A stretch of 25,151 bases of DNA from CAWBRT01 sp050015355. Lineage in GTDB: Bacteria; Acidobacteriota; Terriglobia; Terriglobales; Acidobacteriaceae. The notes under the pieces are model-generated. The model was not told the DNA's origin. It did not search any database and saw only the letters and a program-made list of their open reading frames with translations. Both the position numbers and the translations under genes were made by a program. The DNA lies in assembly GCA_050015355.1 (NCBI GenBank), contig JBEKBO010000067.1, forward strand, positions 1-25,151, written 5' to 3'. Shown here piece after piece: positions 15,785-22,945 of the stretch; the stretch's first letter is position 1, and each line of letters opens with the position of its first letter.

Positions 15785-16504
15785 ATGTCAAAAACCGTCG
15801 GAATTCTGGGTGGAATGGGTCCTATGGCGACGGTGGATTTGTTCGCCAAGATTGTGCAACGCACTCCGGCCTCAGTCGACCAGGAGCATCTCCGCATCAT
15901 TATCGACAATAATCCCCAAGTGCCTTCGCGGGTGAACGCCATTATGCACGCCGGGGAGAGTCCCATGGCGCAACTGACCAAGTCGGCCCAGGTGCTGGAA
16001 AGAGCCGGCGTGGATTTCATAGTGATGCCGTGCAATACGGCACATCACTGGATACAGGAGCTGCAGCGCGCGGTGAAGGTTCCCATATTGAATATGATTA
16101 CCTGCGCCGCCGGCTACGCGTTCGAACGTTATTCGCAACTTTCCGGCCGGATTCTGCTGTTCGCGACCATCGGTACGGTACACGTACAGCTCTATCAGAA
16201 CGCGTTCCGCGATTTTGGCATGCTGCTTCAGGCGCCCACGACGGCAGAACAGAAAATCGTTGACGCCGCCATCGACGCGGTGAAGGCCGGACAGATAGAG
16301 AACAATCCGTTCCTCGCGCAACTCGACGAGATCATCAGGAACCACGCGGCGGAAGCCGTCCTCGCCGGATGCACCGAGATACCGCTGGTATTCCCCTATC
16401 TGAAGGAAGGCTTCACCAGGCTCGATGCGACGGCGATTCTGGCTGAAATGGCCGTCAAAGAAGCCCTTACTCCAGCCATGGAAAAGGAACTGGTTCGAAA
16501 CTGA
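15785..16504 (+). CDS. Aspartate/glutamate racemase family protein
   Basis: A 239-residue cofactor-independent racemase. The N-terminus KTVGILGGMGPMATVDL is characteristic of the aspartate racemase branch (RacX/YgeA type), and the two catalytic cysteines are in MPCNTAHHW (near residue 83) and LAGCTEIPL (near residue 199). Such enzymes interconvert L- and D-amino acids for cell wall or signalling; whether Asp, Glu or a broader set is used cannot be told. A good ribosome site, AAGGAG, precedes the ATG by 7 bases. It stands alone on the + strand. Confidence 0.9.
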   Translation: MSKTVGILGGMGPMATVDLFAKIVQRTPASVDQEHLRIIIDNNPQVPSRVNAIMHAGESPMAQLTKSAQVLERAGVDFIVMPCNTAHHWIQELQRAVKVPILNMITCAAGYAFERYSQLSGRILLFATIGTVHVQLYQNAFRDFGMLLQAPTTAEQKIVDAAIDAVKAGQIENNPFLAQLDEIIRNHAAEAVLAGCTEIPLVFPYLKEGFTRLDATAILAEMAVKEALTPAMEKELVRN

Positions 16505-16689
16505 AGCCCCTGACCTTTTCCCAGGACGATGGGTGAATGGGGAGACCCCGCTCACTGGGGTGAATGGGTGGCGACGCATAGGGCCCGCGCCATCAACTCT
16601 GATAAGCAGAGAGGAACCGAGATGCTCATCAGAAGCATCCGGGTGGAACTCAGTGCCAATTATTAGTTAGTAACGAGTAGATGAACTCT

Positions 16690-16977
16690 TTGACATCCGG
16701 TCACGACTCGCCTGATGTGGCCGCAAAAACCAGCAAAGCTCTTTATTTTCATTGCCATTAATCTTTCGAGTCCCGGCCAGAGAGTTTGGCCCGCATCTTG
16801 CATCAGGAGTAAACGTCGGTTCGGTTGGCGGATCGCTGGCGGCATGGCCGAAACCAGGGGAACAGCGGTTTTGCTGATGCGCTCCGGACGAGACAATGGG
16901 ACTGCCTTTCCAGCCGGACCGATAACGATATTTTGTCAGATCTGCGAGTTATGAGGCCAACTAACGTTGGCTTTTTT
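16690..16977 (+). ncRNA. Possible small RNA or untranslated transcript
   Basis: A perfect -35 hexamer TTGACA at 16690-16695 is followed after 17 bases by TGATGT (a weak -10), and a strong terminator ends the stretch at 16977. No coding sequence explains a terminator here, as the upstream racemase gene ended 450 bases earlier. The intervening 250 bases contain several GC-rich complementary segments. I could not match it to 6S RNA, RNase P RNA or a known riboswitch. It may equally be a long 3' untranslated region of the racemase message. Confidence 0.3.
16956..16977 (+). terminator. Rho-independent terminator
   Basis: Perfect 6-bp stem GCCAAC/GTTGGC with loop TAAC, directly followed by six T and an AT-rich tail. 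It reads on the + strand. Confidence 0.85.
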
Positions 16978-16993
16978 ATTGTTATTTCAGTAT

Positions 16994-17017
16994 CTTACAG
17001 ATTTTATCTGAAGTTTT
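16994..17017 (+). terminator. Second, tandem terminator
   Basis: Stem CTT-A-CAGAT pairing with ATCTG-AAG around TTT, followed by TTTTT. Weaker than the terminator at 16956-16977 because of its AT-rich stem, but placed only 17 bases after it as a back-up. Confidence 0.55.
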
Positions 17018-17266
17018 TCCTTCACTTTCTTCGCCACGAGCCTTCCTTCCGCCGGACTGACTCGCGCCCCAAAACGCAAAAGCAACTTCCTCATCGGTAA
17101 TCCATAAAAATCCAAGGGAATGTCATACCGGCCGCTTTAGTGCGAAACTGGTCCAGAAGGCTATTGCAGGCAAGTGGAATTCCCGATTCCGATGTTCACA
17201 TTTGCAACGGGCTCCTGCGGGCGTCGTCTAAAGAATGCGAGATTAAGCGCCAGCGATTCTTCAATC

Positions 17267-18154
17267 ATGCATCTTCGCTATCGACATCCCGTTCTTCCAG
17301 CAGCTCTGATGCTGATCGCGGTTGGTGTGTGCCTCGCGGGCGCGCTCGGCGTGGCGCAGGTGCCGCAGACTCAACCGGCAACGCCGCCTATCGAGTTGGT
17401 CCGCAAGGCCATAGCGAACGAAATGGAGAACCCGAAAACCTCGCGGTTCTACATGTGGATGGACCGTGTAGCGAAGCCAAAGGGTTCGCAGACCAAGCAG
17501 ATGGTCGAGACGCCGGACGGCCTTATCGGCCGGTTGGTGGCCATCAACGACAAGCCCTTGACGCCAGAGCAGCGCAAAGCCGATGACAACCGCATCAATC
17601 GCCTGCTCGATCCTGCAAAAATGCGCGAAAAGACAAAGCAGCAGAAAGCAGACGAGCAGCACACTCAGAAACTTCTTTGCGCCCTGGCGGATGCGTTCAA
17701 CTACGCCTACGCGGGAACGGAAACAACGCCGCAGGGGCACCAAGTGGTAAAGCTGGATTTTTCACCGAATCCAAATTTCGATCCGCCCGATCGCGAGACG
17801 CAGGTTTACCAGGGAATGAAGGGCCAAGTCTGGATCGATACCAACGTCATGCGGCTGGCAAAGATCGACGGCACCCTGTTCAGAGACGTGGATTTCGGGT
17901 GGGGAGTCCTTGGCAGGCTTTATAAGGGCGGGAGATTCGTCCTCGAACAGGCAGACGTGGGAAACGGGCACTGGGACACTACCCGTATGGAGTTGAAGTT
18001 CGACGGAAAGATCCTGATGGTGAAGCGCCTCCACATCGAGCAGACGGAAACCGAGTGGGACTTCCGTCCTGTGCCCAAGATGAACGTGAAGCAGGCGCTC
18101 GAGATGCTCCGCAAATCAGGCGAGCAGCTCGCATCGGCCCTTTCCAGGGACTAG
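17267..18154 (+). CDS. Secreted protein of unknown function
   Basis: From the ATG at 17267 the product has 295 residues. It opens with a signal peptide (HPVLPAALMLIAVGVCLAGALGVAQ), so the start upstream at 17174 would bury it and is rejected. The mature protein has a charged helical stretch with many Lys, Gln and Glu (about 100-140). A beta-rich C-terminal half follows (GQVWIDTNVMRLAKIDGTLF, DVDFGWGVLGRLYKGG, LHIEQTETEWDFRPV). The alternating strands and 'V-ID----RL-KIDG' motif resemble the open beta-sheet of LolA-like periplasmic proteins, but I cannot confirm that. A conserved acidobacterial envelope protein is my best guess. It converges on mazG with 36 bases between the stop codons. Confidence 0.75.
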   Translation: MHLRYRHPVLPAALMLIAVGVCLAGALGVAQVPQTQPATPPIELVRKAIANEMENPKTSRFYMWMDRVAKPKGSQTKQMVETPDGLIGRLVAINDKPLTPEQRKADDNRINRLLDPAKMREKTKQQKADEQHTQKLLCALADAFNYAYAGTETTPQGHQVVKLDFSPNPNFDPPDRETQVYQGMKGQVWIDTNVMRLAKIDGTLFRDVDFGWGVLGRLYKGGRFVLEQADVGNGHWDTTRMELKFDGKILMVKRLHIEQTETEWDFRPVPKMNVKQALEMLRKSGEQLASALSRD

Positions 18155-18190
18155 AGCAGTGCCATAGACGCTGTATCCTTCGCTGCGGTG

Positions 18191-19075
18191 TCACTTTTCG
18201 TCGTTCTTGGAAGCCTGCCAGTGCGCTTCCATCTCATCCAGCGAAGCATCTTCCGGCTTCTTCCCTGCTTTGCGCAAAGCCTCCTCGACGTGCTGAAAAC
18301 GCCGGCGAAATTTGCGATTCGTCTTGCGCAGTGAGGATTCGGGATCGACATTCAGGTAGCGTGCGATGTTCACCAGCACGAACAGCAAGTCTCCGACCTC
18401 GTCCTCCAATCGCGCCTTCAGCTCCTCGGGCAGCACCTGTCCGCGGGCGCCGGCAATGCCGCGGCCAATGGGCATCGGCCCCGGCGGCGGAATCTGATTC
18501 ACCTCGTGCCTCAGCTCTTCGAGTTCTTCCTTGAGCTTGTCGAAGAGACCTTCGATGTTGGGCCAGTCGAAGCCGACATGGGCGGCCTTGTTGCTGAGCT
18601 TCAATCCCTCCAGCAGAGCGGGCATTGCCGAAGAGACGCCATCGAGGATCGATTTCGGCTTTTCATCTTCCCCTAGCCGGTCCGGTTCGCGCTGCTTGCG
18701 CTCCTGTTGCTTAATCGCCTCCCAGTTGCGCAGTACTTGGGCGGAGGTTTCCGCCTTGACCTCGCCAAAAACGTGGGGATGACGCGTCACCAGCTTCGTC
18801 GAGAGCCGGTCCAGCACGTCGTCCACGGAGAAATGACCGTCTTCCTTTGCCATCTCCGCGTAGAAAAGCACTTGCAGCAGCAGGTCCCCGAGTTCGCTGG
18901 TGAGTTCGTTCCAGTCGCGATTCTCAATCGCCTCCAGCACCTCGTAGGTCTCTTCCAGCGTGTATTGCTTGATGGTGTCAAAAGTCTGTTCCCGATCCCA
19001 GGGACAGCCGCCGGGGGCACGGAGGCGCGCCATAATTGCGACGGCGCGTTCGAAGCGTTCGCCTGTTTCGCTCAT
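18191..19075 (-). CDS. mazG: Nucleoside triphosphate pyrophosphohydrolase MazG
   Basis: MazG hydrolyses NTPs and dNTPs to monophosphates and pyrophosphate, clearing aberrant nucleotides and affecting the ppGpp response. The 294-residue protein has both tandem MazG domains. The first has LRAPGGCPWDREQTFDTIKQYTLEETYEVLEAIE and ELGDLLLQVLFYAEMA, with the EExxE...ExxD metal site. The second has KLKEELEELRHE and LEDEVGDLLFVLVNIAR. Length is slightly above the E. coli enzyme (263) because of a Pro/Gly insert near 195-215 (NQIPPPGPMPIGRG) in the second domain and a longer tail. The ATG at 19075 begins the family-typical sequence. Monocistronic as far as visible. Confidence 0.93.
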   Translation of the reverse strand: MSETGERFERAVAIMARLRAPGGCPWDREQTFDTIKQYTLEETYEVLEAIENRDWNELTSELGDLLLQVLFYAEMAKEDGHFSVDDVLDRLSTKLVTRHPHVFGEVKAETSAQVLRNWEAIKQQERKQREPDRLGEDEKPKSILDGVSSAMPALLEGLKLSNKAAHVGFDWPNIEGLFDKLKEELEELRHEVNQIPPPGPMPIGRGIAGARGQVLPEELKARLEDEVGDLLFVLVNIARYLNVDPESSLRKTNRKFRRRFQHVEEALRKAGKKPEDASLDEMEAHWQASKNDEK

Positions 19076-19166
19076 CGATTCCTCATCGATTCAATGTAAC
19101 CGAGCGGAGTCCGCCAAGCAAAATGCGGGAATCCACGATGGTGAAATCCGAGTCGCCTGCTTCTAA

Positions 19167-19245
19167 CCACCCCACATTAGCCCGATCACCCCAGCGAGCT
19201 GAGCCTCGCCGGGGACCCCTGGTGCGGGCGAACATGGGGCACCAT
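19167..19245. repeat. Palindromic repeat family A, partial copy 4, with nested D
   Basis: Only the second hairpin of family A is present (CCCCACATTAGCCC...GGGCGAACATGGGG, ending GGCACC), again with a family D palindrome in its loop at 19187-19219 (CACCCCAGCGAGC...GCCGGGGACC). The change G to A on one arm (ACGT to ACAT) has a matching change on the other (AACGT to AACAT), i.e. a compensatory pair that keeps the stem. Confidence 0.8.
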
Positions 19246-19284
19246 CAAACTTCAAGTCCTGGGCGAGCAAATTTCTCCAGGCCT

Positions 19285-20154
19285 TTATGGGATAAACCTT
19301 TTACGAAACCGGCTTAGCAATTCCGGATTGTCGGAAATCAAGCCGTCCACCCCCCTCTCCGCCAGAGAGCGCATCTGGCGCTCCCGGTTCACCGTCCAGG
19401 CAAACACCTGTTTGCCGGCGGCGTGAAACTCATTCACCAGCCGGCGGTCCAGCAGATCATGGCGCGGCATAAGATGGGAGACCGGAAGCTGCTCCCATTG
19501 CCGCATCGCCTCTCGATTATCGAAGATGAGCCCGAGCGGAATATTCTCTGCCCCACCGCGCGCAACTCGTGAGCTCTTCTGAGAGGTGGTGCGCCCAAGA
19601 GGGTGGGCAGCACTGCTATCGCCAACGGCGCATTCGGCGGCGCGTGCCGGGGACCCCGCATCCAGGCTGGCAAACCTGCGCAGAACCTCCGGCAGAAACG
19701 ACGAAACGACGGCTCCGCGCTTCGCCGGGAAGCGGGCAAGCAACTGGATCGTCGCCTCTTCAAGACCCTCGGTTTTCAGTTCAATGTCGAGGAAAGCACA
19801 CTCGGCGTATTTGGCGAGCACATCTTCGAAGCAAGGCAACTGGGGGGCGCCGTGGCTGGACCTATCTTGGCTGGACCGCGGATTCGACTTCGCCTGGCGC
19901 GCGGCAAGCAGGTCGGAAAAACTCGACTGCGCTATCTCCAGACCATGCAGAGTCGGATCGTGACAGACAACGCCGCGCCCATCGGAGCTGAGGCGAACGT
20001 CGAATTCGAAGCCGTCGCAACCGGCGCGCAACGCCTTATCGAAGGCGAAAAATGTGTTTTCCGGCGCGCCCCGGCGTGTCCCGCGATGCCCAAGCAGCAG
20101 GGGGCGGAGATGCTGCGAATGCGAATGAGCGAGTACGGCGTCGTCGTGGTCCAC
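19285..20154 (-). CDS. Glycerophosphodiester phosphodiesterase
   Basis: A GDPD-family enzyme that splits glycerophosphodiesters into glycerol 3-phosphate and an alcohol. The 289 residues show the signature LGHRGTRRGAPENT (His23, Arg24, Glu33, Asn34), FEFDVRLSSDG (Glu50, Asp52), CHDPTLHG (His65) and DIELKTEG (near 123-130), all expected metal and catalytic positions. There is no signal peptide. Two stretches look inserted relative to the TIM-barrel core: about 85-107 (Ser/Arg-rich, containing a duplicated tggctggacc at 19854-19878) and about 166-205, whose DNA resembles repeat family D. The core strands on either side are intact, so the enzyme may still work. The precise start is uncertain within the first 15 residues. 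Confidence 0.88.
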   Translation of the reverse strand: MDHDDAVLAHSHSQHLRPLLLGHRGTRRGAPENTFFAFDKALRAGCDGFEFDVRLSSDGRGVVCHDPTLHGLEIAQSSFSDLLAARQAKSNPRSSQDRSSHGAPQLPCFEDVLAKYAECAFLDIELKTEGLEEATIQLLARFPAKRGAVVSSFLPEVLRRFASLDAGSPARAAECAVGDSSAAHPLGRTTSQKSSRVARGGAENIPLGLIFDNREAMRQWEQLPVSHLMPRHDLLDRRLVNEFHAAGKQVFAWTVNRERQMRSLAERGVDGLISDNPELLSRFRKRFIP

Positions 20155-20216
20155 GCGAGATTCTTATGTAACCAGTTCTAGTGTGCTGTCCCGGAAGTTC
20201 GCTGCTAAGTTTAGGA

Positions 20217-20303
20217 TGTCATCCTGAGCGAAGCGAAGGATCTATGCATTACGAGTCAAATACATAGATTCTTCGCTCGCTACGCTCGCTCAGAATGACA
20301 CTT
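20217..20303. repeat. Interspersed repeat family B, copy 5
   Basis: Begins gtcatcctgagcgaagcgaa and ends with the inverted form (cttcgctcgctacgctcgct, cagaatgacac), with the inner pair atctatg/catagat. It can fold into one long hairpin of roughly 35 paired positions with a loop around 20255. Confidence 0.85.
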
Positions 20304-20337
20304 CAAAAACTATTACGCGAACTTCCGGAACGCTACG

Positions 20338-20649
20338 CTAATCCAGGTCGAAATCGCGCAAGGGCTTGCCGGGCGTATCAGGAGTCTCCTTAGCGCGGCG
20401 TACAGCCTCCTGAAACTTCTTCTCCAGCAGATCCGACTTGTTTCTCTCGTTCTCCACGGACTGTCGAAAGATCGATTCCTTGCGGCCCTCCTGCTCTCTC
20501 ATGGAGCGGGCCGCCTCCTCGAAATCATTAAACATCTTGGGAGTGGGCTTCGGCGTGTGGGAGATCACGGACCGTGTGGCGGAATCGACCTTCAGCACCG
20601 CCTCGCAGCATGGGCAAACAACTTCGAACAATGGAGGGTTCTTTGCCAT
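20338..20649 (-). CDS. Small CPCC-motif protein, unknown function
   Basis: A 103-residue protein with an N-terminal half zinc-ribbon-like strand pair, LFEVVCPCCEAVLKVD (Cys12, Cys14, Cys15), followed by a long charged helical region (about 42-90, DFEEAARSMREQEGRKESIF and onward) likely to form a coiled coil, and the acidic end RDFDLD. Only one cysteine cluster exists, so a metal site would need a dimer. I recall similar short proteins in acidobacterial genomes but know of no function. It lies downstream of bshC on the same strand with a 180-base gap containing a palindrome, so co-transcription is uncertain. Confidence 0.7.
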   Translation of the reverse strand: MAKNPPLFEVVCPCCEAVLKVDSATRSVISHTPKPTPKMFNDFEEAARSMREQEGRKESIFRQSVENERNKSDLLEKKFQEAVRRAKETPDTPGKPLRDFDLD

Positions 20650-20723
20650 GCCCTAAATGTTACCCCAGTTTTGCCAGTCTAGCGAAAGGTGTAGTCGTCA
20701 AAGCAGCCGGGCGGGCATACGAG

Positions 20724-20763
20724 GTCCCCAGCGAACGCTGCTTTTGGCGTTTGCTGGGGTGAC
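20724..20763. repeat. Palindrome family D, intergenic copy
   Basis: GTCCCCAGCGAACGC pairs with GCGTTTGCTGGGG around a short T-rich centre; the opposite strand reads like the 9260 copy (CCCCAGCAA...CAAAAGC...). It lies between bshC and the CPCC gene and could act as a terminator-like or mRNA-stabilising hairpin. Confidence 0.75.
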
Positions 20764-20831
20764 AGTCAGCCCGTCGGTGAACGCAGAATACACTAATTCC
20801 TAAACCGCTCTAGCGGCGGTTTTAAGAAGCT

Positions 20832-22514
20832 TCAGAGATAAAGCATCTGGTGCCCGGGACAGTGGTTGCCGGCCGTCTCCACCAGCCTCTCCAGCAGGCC
20901 CATTCCATGTGCGCCCAGCAAAAAAATGCCCGGAATGATCCGCTCCTGCAAGGTATTTGCCGGAAAAAGACCATTTATCAGCTCTGCCGCCTCACGCGAC
21001 AACTGCTGGTTCTTGCGCAACTCGGCACGCGCCGCCTTTCCCGCCAGCCGCTCGACCTGATGATGCATCTTGCGTCCCGCTTTCTCGGCGGCGTCCACCA
21101 GCGTCGGGTCAAGCTTTCGCAAAGGCTCCGCGAACTGCGCGATCAGCTTGTCGATGGTCTGGCTTCCCTGCCCAAATTGCTCCTGCACGGCGGCTGGCAG
21201 AACCCGCGATGCCAGCAGCTCGCGCAGATGCGTCTCACCGCGAAACAAATCCGGCAATTGCAGCCCATAACGTCGCAGCAGGCGCTGCAGACGGCCATTG
21301 ACCGCCGTCAGGCTCAGGCGCGGAAGCACGGGAGTAACGCGGCCGAGCAGATTCTGATACACCACAGCCGCCTGCGCGAAGTATGCGATCTCAGACGGGC
21401 CCCCGAAGTAGACCACCGTGGGCAGAAGGTAGTCCTGGACCACCGGGCGCAACAGCACGTTGGGGCTGAACTGCTCGGGATGCTCTTCCAGCCGTTGCAA
21501 AACCTCGGCGCGCGGCAGTCTCTGGGCGCGCACCAGAAAATCGTCGCCCGCGATCTGCATTACCGAGCGCTCGCCGTTCTGAAGAATGAACAGCAGGGTC
21601 GATGAGCCCGTGACTCTTACCTGTTCATGGTAGCCGGCAGCCTGCAATTCCCTGCCCCGGCGCAACAACTCCCGATCGAGTTCTTCGGCACGTTGCACGG
21701 CGCTTTGCAGCAGGGGCTTGGCAATGGCATGCACATCCTTGTCGAGCGGCTGCAGCAGGATGAGGCCGGTGCCGGCGAATACCTGTCTGAACAAGCGGCC
21801 GAATGCGCTGCCGAAGGTTTCGCCCGCGCGATAGCTGGACTTCAGCATAGCGCTCAGTTCCGGACCAAGAAGCTGTGCCGCCCGCTCGACCAGCGGCTCG
21901 ATCTCCGCTCCGAAACGCACTTCTCCGACGGGTATGTTAGCGCCGGCCTCCACCGGAGCCGTCACGATTTCCATTCGGCCATCGGCGGCGGGCAGCGCCA
22001 CCTGGTTCACCTCGGCGAGGTCGTGGTCTTCGGTCGCCAGCCAGAACAACGGCACGGCATCGACTCCCTTCGACGATAGCTCCGCCGCCAGTTGCACGGC
22101 CGCCGCAGCCTTCAGAATCGAATAGAGAGGTCCGCCAAATAGTCCAACCTGCTGACCGCTGACTACGGCAACCGCGCCCGCCCGCAGACGCGCAATCGAG
22201 GCAAGGGTCGCGCCCGAGGCTCCCCACTCACGGTTCTGCCGCTCCAGCACATCCGCAATGGCCTGCCGGCGCTGCGGATCGAAGTTGAGGGCGCGCGCGT
22301 GTTCGGCAATGGCTGCAATGCTGTTCGGGGCGAAGAAGCGGTCCAGCCCCTCCACCCCAGCACGCGCAACCGCAGTGCGTATTGGGGACCCGGAGTCCGC
22401 CGGGCGTGCAAGAAAATCGAGAAACAGCCGCGAGGCATGCGGTATTTGTTCGAACCGAATACAGTCGGGATTCACTTCGCTGATCTCATTTCTTACCAGG
22501 TCTGCCGTCGGCAT
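20832..22514 (-). CDS. bshC: Bacillithiol biosynthesis cysteine-adding enzyme BshC
   Basis: BshC performs the last step of bacillithiol synthesis, adding cysteine to glucosaminyl-malate in the cytoplasm. The 560-residue protein (family about 540) has the family-defining SGQQVGLFGGPLYSILK near 119-135, PLFWLATEDHDLAEVN near 155-170, a central region with RPVVQDYLLPTVVYFGGPSEIAYFAQ, and a long helical C-terminal part including the coiled coil near 455-520. A segment at about 38-56 (ending AGVEG) seems inserted before LDRFFAP, and its DNA (22353-22391) is a family D palindrome. No bshA or bshB is in the window. Bacillithiol enzymes are known outside Firmicutes, including Acidobacteria. Confidence 0.9.
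   Translation of the reverse strand: MPTADLVRNEISEVNPDCIRFEQIPHASRLFLDFLARPADSGSPIRTAVARAGVEGLDRFFAPNSIAAIAEHARALNFDPQRRQAIADVLERQNREWGASGATLASIARLRAGAVAVVSGQQVGLFGGPLYSILKAAAAVQLAAELSSKGVDAVPLFWLATEDHDLAEVNQVALPAADGRMEIVTAPVEAGANIPVGEVRFGAEIEPLVERAAQLLGPELSAMLKSSYRAGETFGSAFGRLFRQVFAGTGLILLQPLDKDVHAIAKPLLQSAVQRAEELDRELLRRGRELQAAGYHEQVRVTGSSTLLFILQNGERSVMQIAGDDFLVRAQRLPRAEVLQRLEEHPEQFSPNVLLRPVVQDYLLPTVVYFGGPSEIAYFAQAAVVYQNLLGRVTPVLPRLSLTAVNGRLQRLLRRYGLQLPDLFRGETHLRELLASRVLPAAVQEQFGQGSQTIDKLIAQFAEPLRKLDPTLVDAAEKAGRKMHHQVERLAGKAARAELRKNQQLSREAAELINGLFPANTLQERIIPGIFLLGAHGMGLLERLVETAGNHCPGHQMLYL
22353..22391. repeat. Family D-like palindrome inside bshC
   Basis: CACCCCAGCACGCGCAACCG...GTGCGTATTGGGGACCC has the same ends (CACCCCAGC / GGGGACCC) as the intergenic D copies at 13939 and 19187. 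It is 39 bases, flanked by further in-frame sequence, and adds residues GSPIRTAVARAG to the protein. Confidence 0.55.
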
Positions 22515-22562
22515 GCTCTCACAGCTTTCTTCCGCGCACTGAGATGTTGTTGAACGGGGTTA

Positions 22563-22614
22563 CGGGATTTTGATGAAACTAACTCGTCCGAGTTTCAATT
22601 TTCCGTAATCCCGG
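22563..22614. other. Extended hairpin upstream of bshC
   Basis: Outer arms CGGGATT and AATCCCG (7 bp) and inner arms GAAACT and AGTTTC (6 bp) are separated by short internal loops; the apical loop is about 10 bases. It is 49 bases from the bshC start, thus within its probable leader or operator region. Not related to the A-D repeats. Confidence 0.5.
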
Positions 22615-22799
22615 AATCACAGCCAGCGGATCTGTTACGGCACGACGGCAGACCCATTGTAAATGGTGCGGATCAGGTTCCGCCCGAAGCCCGAATTGAA
22701 GAGCCCCAGGTGCCTCTCGGAGCATCAAATGAGTAAGAGTAAGAAGGCTTCAACCCGGTTTGGACTTGTTCGGAGTGCGGCCAACCAGCCGCCTTGGGG

Positions 22800-22827
22800 T
22801 TGACTTCTTTCGTCCATCTACTAAGAT
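22800..22827 (+). promoter_or_regulatory. Candidate ssrA promoter
   Basis: TTGACT (22800-22805), 16-base spacer, TAAGAT (22822-22827): a good sigma70-type pair in the right orientation. Transcription would start about 110 bases before mature tmRNA, requiring 5' processing, which RNase P performs on pre-tmRNA. No better pair lies closer. Confidence 0.4.
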
Positions 22828-22945
22828 TGAAGATAGATCTTTGAAAACGGTCGCCATGAAATTGGCGCAGCCGATGTTCGGTTGCGGCAATGGACACCAG
22901 TTTAGGCCGGCTGTGCAAGACAGCCGACGCACATGCAGTTCAGAT

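Larger units (their letters stand above)
16505..17266. other. Long gap without a recognisable gene
   Basis: Open frames exist on both strands, but none has a family pattern or convincing composition. The right part (16960-17040) is clearly AT-richer than the surroundings. The gap holds a possible promoter and small RNA (16690-16977) and two tandem terminators. A frame from 16715 stops at 16954 just before the first terminator hairpin, yet its 79-residue product is rich in Trp, Cys and Arg and looks non-genuine. Confidence 0.5.
22515..22945. other. Gap between bshC and ssrA
   Basis: No gene is recognised. A two-tier inverted repeat at 22563-22614 (CGGGATT/AATCCCG outside, GAAACT/AGTTTC inside) lies just upstream of bshC. 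A candidate ssrA promoter is at 22800-22827. Several short frames on both strands have no family pattern. Confidence 0.5.

Noticed and set aside
16715..16954. 79-codon frame ending directly before the terminator at 16956
   Set aside because: The position is suggestive, but the product is rich in Trp, Cys and Arg, has no ribosome site and no family pattern; a small RNA or 3' untranslated region explains the terminator as well.
16505..16980. Known riboswitch or 6S/RNase P RNA
   Set aside because: I compared the conserved cores of cobalamin, cyclic-di-GMP, 6S and RNase P RNAs by eye and found no match; a covariance search would be needed.
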